Assembly: GCA_028707415.1 (NCBI GenBank)
Contig: JAQWBC010000081.1
Coordinates: forward strand, 1-5,584
DNA length: 5,584 nucleotides
DNA from: Candidatus Izemoplasmatales bacterium
Lineage (GTDB): Bacteria; Bacillota_I; Bacilli_A; Izemoplasmatales; Hujiaoplasmataceae
Reading direction: 5' to 3'
Every line of letters begins with the position of its first letter. The first letter of the stretch is position 1. Made by a program: the position numbers and the translations under genes. Below are positions 1 through 5,584 of this stretch, one piece after another. The notes under the pieces were generated by a model. That model saw only the letters and a list, made by a program, of their open reading frames with translations, ran no database searches and was not told the DNA's origin.

Positions 1-130
1 TATGATTGCTTTCAAAGACGTCCAATAAATGACTGTAGAATGATGTTTTCGGGAAAATTCCGATTTGGCAACAAGAATCACCTTAAGAAAGTAAATGCTT
101 CTTACCTCAACATCAACAAGGATCATCATA

Positions 131-159
131 AACAAAAAACGCCGAAAAAGTTTTCAGCG
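131..159 (-). terminator. Rho-independent terminator of the ornithine operon
   Basis: On the minus strand CGCTGAAA and TTTCGGCG (159 to 140) pair into an 8-bp stem with one G-T pair and a 4-nt loop (ACTT). A run of six T and then GTTT follows (139-131). It begins 11 bases after the orr TAA stop, in the right orientation to end the transcript. I judged the hairpin by eye; its folding energy was not calculated. Confidence 0.78.
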
Positions 160-170
160 CATTTGAATAC

Positions 171-1235
171 TTATTCCCAACGACAAATTTTCTTAACATA
201 CGGTGAAGTCATCAGTCGTAATAAGCCGGGATAATTAACATGAAACTTAAGAATATCACCGATTTTGTGTTTTGTTTTCCCCAAATTGACAATCAAATGA
301 TCGCTACTGGCTCCAACTATTTTAATTCGTGGATCATAAGGTGTCAGATCAACTGTCTCGACATCTTGTCGACCTACTGAGAGTATCGCCCGTAGCATCA
401 TTCCTTCATCTGTTATATCTGGCGTCATTCCAAATGCATCAAACCCGATATTACCAATGGGATAACTGGGCTTTTTCTGAATTTCGATGATTACAGCGCG
501 AAGCGTGAAGACATCATTATGCATTCCTAAAATCGGTTTTCCGTATGCCGTTTCTCGGCCGAAAAAAACCGCTTCACCAACACGGAGATTATTGACATAT
601 TGAGGTATCCGATTTTGATTGAACAAATAGACCGTCGATGAATTTCCCCCGGATACAATATCAATCTTGATTTGATATCGTTTTTCTATTCGATTTTTAA
701 TTTCACCAAGCACACTAAGATTTTGTTCATCAGGAATCACGCCGCCATAACAAGTGAGGTTAGTCCCAATTCCCACCAAACTGATATTTGATAAATTTAA
801 TATTTCGCCAACGATGGGCAAGAAATCATCATGATAATAAATACCTTCTCGCAGATCACCTAAATCAAACATCAAAATGATACCATGAATTTTATTTTGG
901 ACTATAGCCGCATCATTCAAGGCTTTAATGGTCGCAAGTTCAGAGTTTAACGAAATATCAGCATATTTGACAACACGAGTGGCATCATATCCCATCGGCA
1001 AACGCACTAACACCTTTGGAATCGGAATCGATTTATACCTGATTAGGTTTTCTATCCGAGAATCAGCTAAATGCGTAAAACCTAGTTTTGCCAACCGGCT
1101 GACGGCAGGAACATATCCTGCCAAAACTTTTACAACCAAAAAACATGTAGAAATCCCATTTTCGGAACACATTTTTAGAAATGTTGTCGCATTTTCTGCC
1201 ATTTTTTTGGTATTAATGACGATCGTTGGATACAT
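171..1235 (-). CDS. orr: Ornithine racemase (PLP-dependent, alanine racemase N-terminal fold)
   Basis: Orr interconverts L- and D-ornithine and so supplies the D-isomer that OraSE needs. The 354 residues fit a fold-type III PLP racemase: an N-terminal TIM barrel (about 1-225), then a C-terminal beta domain. Lys36 in CFLVVKVLAGY aligns with the PLP lysine of alanine racemase, but the usual VxKADAYGHG consensus is not kept, as expected for this divergent branch. Other family marks are HLADSRIENL (55-64), MFDLGDLREG (122-131), GIGTNLTCYGGVIP (155-168), SGGNSS (195-200), GEAVFFGRE (220-228), GASSDHL (308-314) and MTSPYVKK (342-349). The start is an ATG 8 nt after the previous gene, with a good Shine-Dalgarno site. 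The gene is intact, ends in TAA and is followed by a terminator, so it closes the operon. The fold is certain; substrate specificity comes mainly from the neighbouring oraS and oraE, since related proteins of this fold can act on other amino acids. Confidence 0.9.
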   Translation of the reverse strand: MYPTIVINTKKMAENATTFLKMCSENGISTCFLVVKVLAGYVPAVSRLAKLGFTHLADSRIENLIRYKSIPIPKVLVRLPMGYDATRVVKYADISLNSELATIKALNDAAIVQNKIHGIILMFDLGDLREGIYYHDDFLPIVGEILNLSNISLVGIGTNLTCYGGVIPDEQNLSVLGEIKNRIEKRYQIKIDIVSGGNSSTVYLFNQNRIPQYVNNLRVGEAVFFGRETAYGKPILGMHNDVFTLRAVIIEIQKKPSYPIGNIGFDAFGMTPDITDEGMMLRAILSVGRQDVETVDLTPYDPRIKIVGASSDHLIVNLGKTKHKIGDILKFHVNYPGLLRLMTSPYVKKICRWE

Positions 1236-1238
1236 AAT

Positions 1239-1245
1239 CTCACCT
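1239..1245 (-). promoter_or_regulatory. Shine-Dalgarno site of orr, overlapping the glmL-like stop codon
   Basis: AGGTGAG lies 3 nt before the orr ATG (5 nt if AGGTG is taken as the core). Its first two bases are part of the TAG stop of the preceding gene, so terminating ribosomes are positioned to reinitiate on orr. Confidence 0.65.
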
Positions 1246-2611
1246 AAATTCCGTAACTGTCTTTCATCAATTTAACACTAGCTTCGGGATATTTGTCACA
1301 AAAAGCCCCGACTGCCGCCATGATATAATGACGGTCAATAAGAATTTTAGCCGATGGTGGCGGTAATAGAAGTCTCGGATCACGCCAGATAAGAATCTCA
1401 CCGAGAATTTTTTTTCCTGATGGTAACCGAGAAAGCGCTCCACCAGTTCCAATAATGTAAGCCACATTAGTCAAATCTTTACCTTCCGGGATCGATGATT
1501 TACCATTACTGCCATAAATACTTGCATATCGACCCACATGACGTTCTAATGCCATACATAATGCAATTTTTGTCAGATACTGCACAACGGGTATTTGTTT
1601 CAAATTGGGTAATGCTTTATATTTGTCAAGAATTGTAAACAATTCGGTTTCCGATATCCGCAATTCCTTGGCTAAAATTTGTGGAGTCGTAGTAGCTAAT
1701 AATCGATCGCGATTAATATAGACTCCTAAATCGCCTTCAACAGTTCGCTTCGCAAACGGCTCCGGACTCATGGCTTGCCGTTGCACTTCTTTACTGCCTT
1801 CGGTGACAGAATGAATATCGGTGGTTGCGCCACCGACATCCGCAACAACAAGATCACCGATGGCTTTTTGCATCAAAATCGCGGTTTTAAGAACCGCTCC
1901 GGGAGTAGGAATGATTGTCTTCGTAATCATTTCCCTAACTTTTTCCATTCCCGGAGCTTTGGTAATGTGGTTTTCAAAAACGTTTTGAATCACAATCCGG
2001 GCTGATTCAACTGCTAAAACATCAATTTTAGGATAGACATTGTCAGTAATATATAGATATTTCTCCTGTCCATTTTCCAAGAATGCCATTTTGACTGCTT
2101 CTTGATTTTCGATATTTCCCGCATAGATAACCGGAATGTTAAGTCTTAATCTGGCAATCGCTTTAGCGTTGCTAAGCGATGTATACTTTTCACCATAATC
2201 GACCCCACCGGCAATCATAATAATATTGAGATTCAAATCTTGAATTGCGGTTAAATTTTCTGGTGTTAGTAATCCAGCTGTTAACAAATGCAGATTAGCT
2301 CCCGCTCCTAAAGCCGCTTCTTTCGCAGCTTTGGCGGTCATCTCATAGACCAATCCGTGGACGCTCATTTTTAATCCCCCGGCTGCGCTTGAACAAGCAA
2401 AGGATTCCTTAGCTTCCAGTTCTTCGGTTTTTAAACGATATTTTAAATCCTCTATCGCCTTTTTCAGCCCCGTTGTGACATCTCCATTTAGAACTGTCGT
2501 CGGTGCTGAACCTTGACCAAGAAAAAGCGGTTTTTGATCATTTATTTTGTCAAAAGCACTGACTTTGGTTGTCGTGCTACCGATTTCCGCCACAAGAATG
2601 TCAATAATCAC
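1244..2611 (-). CDS. GlmL/MutL-family ASKHA ATPase, probable reactivase for ornithine aminomutase
   Basis: This 455-residue protein belongs to the family annotated as glutamate mutase MutL/GlmL, with the actin/Hsp70/sugar-kinase nucleotide-binding fold. The phosphate-1 loop is AEIGSTTTK (8-16). The phosphate-2 segment is VVADVGGATTDIHS (255-268). A glycine-rich adenosine-type loop, IIGTGGALSRL, sits at 387-397. Other recognisable stretches are CSSAAGGLKMSV (73-84) and EGDLGV (292-297). No signal peptide or membrane segment is seen, so it should be cytoplasmic. Family members are encoded beside B12-dependent carbon-skeleton or amino mutases and are thought to help exchange damaged cobalamin using ATP, by analogy with diol dehydratase and ethanolamine lyase reactivases. 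Here the gene overlaps the oraE stop by 4 nt (GTGA), which makes OraSE the likely client. Family membership is clear; the reactivase role is inference. It is unrelated to the DNA mismatch-repair MutL despite the shared name. Confidence 0.88.
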   Translation of the reverse strand: MIIDILVAEIGSTTTKVSAFDKINDQKPLFLGQGSAPTTVLNGDVTTGLKKAIEDLKYRLKTEELEAKESFACSSAAGGLKMSVHGLVYEMTAKAAKEAALGAGANLHLLTAGLLTPENLTAIQDLNLNIIMIAGGVDYGEKYTSLSNAKAIARLRLNIPVIYAGNIENQEAVKMAFLENGQEKYLYITDNVYPKIDVLAVESARIVIQNVFENHITKAPGMEKVREMITKTIIPTPGAVLKTAILMQKAIGDLVVADVGGATTDIHSVTEGSKEVQRQAMSPEPFAKRTVEGDLGVYINRDRLLATTTPQILAKELRISETELFTILDKYKALPNLKQIPVVQYLTKIALCMALERHVGRYASIYGSNGKSSIPEGKDLTNVAYIIGTGGALSRLPSGKKILGEILIWRDPRLLLPPPSAKILIDRHYIMAAVGAFCDKYPEASVKLMKDSYGI

Positions 2612-4812
2612 AATTTTTCGCTCCCACGGAGCCGGTTCACTAAAAACGTAGCGACTTGGACCCCTTTGGTTCCTCGCCCAAATCCAGCATCGATACCTTG
2701 CTTAACTGCCATTTCTGGAGTAACTTGTGTTCCCCCAGCGATAATAATAATGCGGTCTCGAATTCCCTTCTCAATAGCGTAATCATTAATTTTTTTCATA
2801 TTCTTATAATGAATGTCATCATGCGAGATGATAGTCGAAAGTAATATCGCATCGGCGTTGATTTCAATTGCCGCATCGACAAGTTTGTCAATGGGAACCG
2901 ATGTTCCTAAATAATTGCAGGTAATACCATACTGTTCAATCCCACCATGTTTGATATCGATAATTTCTCTAAGGCCAACAGAATGTTCATCTTCTCCCAC
3001 CGTTGCGGCAACAATTTTGATAGGATGGATTTTAACAAAAGCAGTAATTTCGGCATCGGATAACACAACCGGGATTTTCGGAACTGTCAAAGTGGTAATG
3101 TCGATATCAAAATCGACCTGACCTTTAATCTGGATGCGCGTCCCTTCGGCTGGGTGAAGGATTTCTTTATGGATTACTTCCACATCCTTAAGATTCATCC
3201 GTTTACCGATTTCCAGTGCCGCTGCCATTGCAATCTGACCCGATGTTGGTAATGTCAAGTCGACTACCACAACTCCATCGCCTTGCCATTGGACTTCGGG
3301 ACGTATTAAGTTTCCGTTTTGATAACGTTTATTTTCGGCCATTCGCGTTTCAACATTGTCGATCGGATCGAGTTCATCTATATATTGAATCTTTCTACGA
3401 TCCTCAAATGTTGATCCTCCGATTACCGAAGCTGGGTTTTCGTTTCTGCCAATTCCGTATTGCTTGACGTTGTTATAGCCAAAGTGGGATGGAACGGGTG
3501 CAAAATAATCAGTATCACGTTCAAATACGGTATTAGCCCCAATTCCACCGTTGATTTTGCGACTGATGCCGTCTCCGTTTCGTTCCGGAAAAATACCCGA
3601 ATCAATAAAGAAGCCATTTTCAACCGCTTGAAAATAACCGCCTGTTTCTAACATTTCTTCTAAAAACAGGACTGCTCGTTCTTTTATTTCACGGACTTTT
3701 GATTGCATATATCCGTCCTTGCGAACCTCGACTAAATCAGCCATTCCATCCATGCCGATTAATGCTTGTCTTGCGGTATCACAAGCTTCAATATTATACA
3801 TATGCCAAGGGACATTACGACCCTCATCGGGAGTAATTGTTGATTGAATATCAGCTGAAGTCAACTTAGATATCATCATATTCAATACGTGGGTCACCGT
3901 TGCTTCACGGGTGGAAGACTCCATGTATTTTGTATTCATCTGGGCTCGCATCCGATATCCGGTAAAAAAATCTCGTAAAGCTACTGCATAAGGTAAATTA
4001 ACTTTTAAATCCGGCGCTGGAGATGCCGTCGGGGGAACTGTCGATAAAGCAATATTGGTTTTTTCCATTCCAACATTGACTGAGAAAGCACAGTTAATGG
4101 CATGCTGGACTAATAGCTCGGGCATGACTTTCCATGCTTCCTTAGCGGTGGCATTCGCGTTATGAGCCCCATCAATTTGAAGCATTCTCGCTCCAGCCAT
4201 AATCCTTTTTGATTCCGCTGCATCGACAAAAGACCGAATCATATTAATGTTTCGATATAAAACATTATATTGTGGGTCTTGATGGGCTCCGTTGACGCCT
4301 TCTTCCGCGTACATGACGGCTATTTCTGGACCCGCAACCCCAGATACATAGGAATGAAAATTAATCGGACGTCCGACTTCATCTTCAATCATATCCAAAG
4401 CTTTACGCGTAGCACGGATTTGTTTGCGAGTAATCGGGACCCCACCGATTCCTTGAGGTGTTCCTTCAATCAATCCATCAAAATGGGATTGCCCTGCGGT
4501 TCTGATAACCATAATATGGTCTGCGCCATGCCAAGCTGCCATTCGCATCCGGCGAATGTCATCTTCAAAGCGACCCGATGCAATTTCCGTTGTGATTACT
4601 TCCCGTGGTTGTGGATCAATGAATCCAAATGATTTTGATGCCATCGGAGGCACACTGTTTTTCAAGGGTTCTGAGGTATCCGAGTAATCATAGGTTCCCA
4701 AATGGAGATGGGGAAGTGGCTTTCTCCAAGTCCAGTTGTGCCGCCTTGGCGCATAGTTTTCTAAATTTGACAGAATATTTTTCAGATTCAGCTTTTCATT
4801 GGGAAGAATCAT
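2608..4812 (-). CDS. oraE: D-ornithine 4,5-aminomutase, large subunit OraE (B12- and PLP-binding)
   Basis: OraE carries both cofactors of the mutase that moves the delta-amino group of D-ornithine to C4 by radical chemistry. The 734 residues fit the family's ~83 kDa size. The N-terminal two thirds form the PLP/substrate TIM barrel. A linker/dimerisation segment follows (about 505-595), then a C-terminal Rossmann-like cobalamin domain (about 596-734). The B12 base-off motif DxHxxG is present as DEHSVG at 608-613, so His610 should be the lower cobalt ligand. Lys621 is 11 residues further on, the same spacing as His618 and Lys629 of the Clostridium sticklandii enzyme, where the lysine binds PLP. 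A serine-containing loop (LLSTIIS, 657-663) and the AGG turn (692-694) complete the B12 site. Counterparts of the known barrel residues can be placed at Glu76, Tyr155, His177, Tyr182, His217 and Arg289 (numbering of the reference enzyme recalled from memory). The gene is intact, with a TGA stop overlapping the next GTG start. Lysine 5,6-aminomutase is the closest alternative, but that enzyme splits these domains between two subunits of different size. Confidence 0.96.
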   Translation of the reverse strand: MILPNEKLNLKNILSNLENYAPRRHNWTWRKPLPHLHLGTYDYSDTSEPLKNSVPPMASKSFGFIDPQPREVITTEIASGRFEDDIRRMRMAAWHGADHIMVIRTAGQSHFDGLIEGTPQGIGGVPITRKQIRATRKALDMIEDEVGRPINFHSYVSGVAGPEIAVMYAEEGVNGAHQDPQYNVLYRNINMIRSFVDAAESKRIMAGARMLQIDGAHNANATAKEAWKVMPELLVQHAINCAFSVNVGMEKTNIALSTVPPTASPAPDLKVNLPYAVALRDFFTGYRMRAQMNTKYMESSTREATVTHVLNMMISKLTSADIQSTITPDEGRNVPWHMYNIEACDTARQALIGMDGMADLVEVRKDGYMQSKVREIKERAVLFLEEMLETGGYFQAVENGFFIDSGIFPERNGDGISRKINGGIGANTVFERDTDYFAPVPSHFGYNNVKQYGIGRNENPASVIGGSTFEDRRKIQYIDELDPIDNVETRMAENKRYQNGNLIRPEVQWQGDGVVVVDLTLPTSGQIAMAAALEIGKRMNLKDVEVIHKEILHPAEGTRIQIKGQVDFDIDITTLTVPKIPVVLSDAEITAFVKIHPIKIVAATVGEDEHSVGLREIIDIKHGGIEQYGITCNYLGTSVPIDKLVDAAIEINADAILLSTIISHDDIHYKNMKKINDYAIEKGIRDRIIIIAGGTQVTPEMAVKQGIDAGFGRGTKGVQVATFLVNRLRGSEKL
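2621..2625 (-). promoter_or_regulatory. Shine-Dalgarno site supporting the GTG start of the glmL-like gene
   Basis: GGGAG lies 9 nt before the GTG at 2611-2609, inside the final codons of oraE. There is no ATG nearby in frame, so this site and the GTGA overlap with the oraE stop support GTG as the true start. Confidence 0.65.
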
Positions 4813-5183
4813 GATTTACCTCCAAAATGGGCGATAACTCGTTCCCATCCATTGTCCGCAATCAGTTTTAATCCCGCTGTTCTAATATTAAGATTATCGA
4901 TTTTAGCTAAAATATAAACAACATTTCCGGCACCTTTTCCCATTAATTGATGGTCAATTACCTTTTCGACAAGCGTTTTGGCTTCGATGCTGGAAAAACC
5001 CATTCGCAATAAAATAGATCGTTCGATTGACGGTGTTGTATGTGTCATCGCCAGATCGATGAGCGGTTTTACTGTTTGTTCTGTCAGTTCCCAAAAACGT
5101 TTCTTTAATTGCTCATCAGATAACTCATGAAGGTGACGACTTCTCGATTCAAAATCATCTTTTCGCACATTTTGTTGATTCAT
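4809..5183 (-). CDS. oraS: D-ornithine 4,5-aminomutase, small subunit OraS
   Basis: This is the small subunit of the B12/PLP mutase that converts D-ornithine to 2,4-diaminopentanoate. At 124 residues it matches the roughly 12-13 kDa size known for OraS. The protein is soluble and mostly helical. A charged N-terminus (about 1-35, including RKDDFESRSRHLHELSDEQLKKRF) leads into WELTEQTVKPLIDLAMTHTTPSIERSILLRMG-type sequence (about 31-62). The C-terminal half contains GKGAGNVVYILAK (about 82-94), followed by LNIRTAGL and NGWERV. In the characterised enzyme OraS packs against the OraE TIM barrel and the complex is an OraS2E2 heterotetramer. The start is an ATG 1 nt after the ortB stop, behind a strong GGGAGG site. 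Its TGA stop overlaps the oraE ATG by 4 nt (ATGA), consistent with coupled, stoichiometric synthesis of the two subunits. No cofactor-binding residues are expected here. Confidence 0.93.
   Translation of the reverse strand: MNQQNVRKDDFESRSRHLHELSDEQLKKRFWELTEQTVKPLIDLAMTHTTPSIERSILLRMGFSSIEAKTLVEKVIDHQLMGKGAGNVVYILAKIDNLNIRTAGLKLIADNGWERVIAHFGGKS
4818..4823 (-). promoter_or_regulatory. Shine-Dalgarno site of oraE, inside oraS
   Basis: GGAGGT lies 5 nt before the oraE ATG (4812-4810), within the last codons of oraS. Together with the ATGA stop/start overlap it fixes the oraE start and points to translational coupling. Confidence 0.8.
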
Positions 5184-5184
5184 A

Positions 5185-5584
5185 TTATTCCTCCCAGCCT
5201 ACGTTTTGCTCACGTAATGTTTGCCGAACAAAGTCCGGCGTTGAGTTGGTTTCAGCGATAAGAAAAGCGAAATCATTAGCTGTCAATTTTTGCCAATTTT
5301 TGACATGATTTTTAATGGCTGACTGTTTGATTTTAACTAGATCCAAATCAACGGCTTTAATCAGTCCGATTCGACTAGGTAAAATAATCGATTTTCCGGC
5401 AACCTCTTCATTAGGATTACCAAAATAAATATCGATTCCATTGCTTCTGGCAAAAGCAAGTTGGGCTTGGTGATGTTTTCCCGCACTAGTGTATTCGGTC
5501 TCTTGTACAATAATAATCTCGTCATCTTTCATTTCCTGAGCAAGTGAAAACGCAGCCGCAAGGGCAACATTTCCCGCGGGACCC
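5185..5584 (-). CDS. ortB: 2-amino-4-oxopentanoate thiolase, beta subunit (C-terminal part, cut by window edge)
   Basis: This is the C-terminal 132 residues of a protein that runs off the right edge. The frame stays open past the internal Met at 5532 to the edge, reading GPAGNVALAAAF just inside it, so that Met is not the start. OrtB is a PLP enzyme of the tryptophan-synthase-beta/threonine-synthase fold. With the small subunit OrtA it cleaves 2-amino-4-oxopentanoate with CoA to alanine and acetyl-CoA in the cytoplasm. The visible part has the glycine-rich GPAGN turn, a helix, a beta strand (EIIIVQETEYTSAGKHH) and a polar C-terminal tail ending GWEE. The PLP lysine would lie upstream and cannot be checked. 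The identification rests on the sequence resembling the OrtB tail and on its position 1 nt before oraS. Another fold-type II PLP enzyme is possible on sequence alone, but the context makes OrtB much more likely. ortA and ord are expected beyond the edge. Confidence 0.87.
   Translation of the reverse strand, partial: GPAGNVALAAAFSLAQEMKDDEIIIVQETEYTSAGKHHQAQLAFARSNGIDIYFGNPNEEVAGKSIILPSRIGLIKAVDLDLVKIKQSAIKNHVKNWQKLTANDFAFLIAETNSTPDFVRQTLREQNVGWEE
5190..5195 (-). promoter_or_regulatory. Shine-Dalgarno site of oraS, inside the ortB 3' end
   Basis: GGGAGG lies 6 nt before the oraS ATG. It falls within the last sense codons of ortB (Trp-Glu-Glu), so oraS translation initiates on the tail of ortB. 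It supports the ATG at 5183 as the oraS start. Confidence 0.8.

Noticed and set aside
1..129. A 43-codon open frame on the minus strand from ATG at 129, running off the left edge just after the terminator.
   Set aside because: There is no Shine-Dalgarno site: the bases before the ATG are the terminator T-run. No motif is recognised, and 43 open codons are easily met by chance. It could be a partial gene, but the sequence cannot support it.
1..234. A plus-strand open frame from the left edge (internal ATG at 40) to 234.
   Set aside because: It runs antisense through the terminator and the 3' end of orr, has no ribosome site or recognisable domain, and its composition (many Lys, Asn, His) looks like chance translation of AT-rich DNA.
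1244..2611. DNA mismatch-repair MutL, suggested by the family name.
   Set aside because: The protein has ASKHA-type phosphate loops and none of the GHKL ATPase motifs of mismatch-repair MutL. The shared name is a coincidence.
1267..3623. Minus-strand open frames at 1267-1467 and 3423-3623.
   Set aside because: They lie in a different frame inside the ATPase gene and oraE, both of which have full, motif-supported reading frames.
928..4814. Several plus-strand open frames of 60-120 codons opposite orr, the ATPase gene and oraE, including 928-1275 and 4270-4632.
   Set aside because: They are antisense shadows of well-identified conserved genes, lack Shine-Dalgarno sites and show no protein motifs.
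1..5584. Search for CRISPR arrays, tRNA or rRNA genes, riboswitches, insertion sequences or phage-type genes.
   Set aside because: The window is almost fully coding on one strand. No repeated units, transposase motifs, tRNA-like cloverleaf or long leader was seen. A cobalamin riboswitch, if present, would have to lie upstream of the operon outside the window.

Overview
The window is one strand-consistent stretch of an anaerobic ornithine fermentation operon, and every supported gene lies on the minus strand. In transcription order (right to left) it holds the 3' part of ortB (2-amino-4-oxopentanoate thiolase beta subunit), oraS and oraE (the two subunits of adenosylcobalamin- and PLP-dependent D-ornithine 4,5-aminomutase), a GlmL/MutL-family ASKHA ATPase, and orr (a PLP-dependent ornithine racemase of the alanine-racemase fold). 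A rho-independent terminator follows about ten bases after orr. The left-most ~130 bases hold no convincing gene.

Together the genes make most of the oxidative branch of ornithine breakdown. Orr converts L-ornithine to D-ornithine, and OraSE moves the terminal amino group to give 2,4-diaminopentanoate. A dehydrogenase (Ord, not in the window) oxidises this to 2-amino-4-oxopentanoate, and OrtAB cleaves that with CoA to alanine and acetyl-CoA. ortA and ord are expected just beyond the right edge, upstream of ortB. The GlmL-like ATPase sits between the mutase and the racemase and is best read as a chaperone or reactivase for the B12 mutase, though that role is inferred.

The genes are very tightly packed. 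ortB and oraS are 1 nt apart, oraS and oraE overlap as ATGA, oraE and glmL overlap as GTGA, and glmL and orr are 8 nt apart with the orr Shine-Dalgarno overlapping the glmL stop codon. No internal promoter is needed or seen.

The organism is probably an anaerobic, amino-acid-fermenting member of the Bacillota or a close relative (clostridia or similar). Base composition is moderately AT-rich, Shine-Dalgarno sites are strong and purine-rich, and this gene set is typical of such fermenters. TGA ends oraS and oraE, so the genetic code is standard and a mycoplasma-type code is excluded. I cannot name the species. I see no new system: this is a well-preserved, known pathway whose least understood member is the GlmL-like ATPase.
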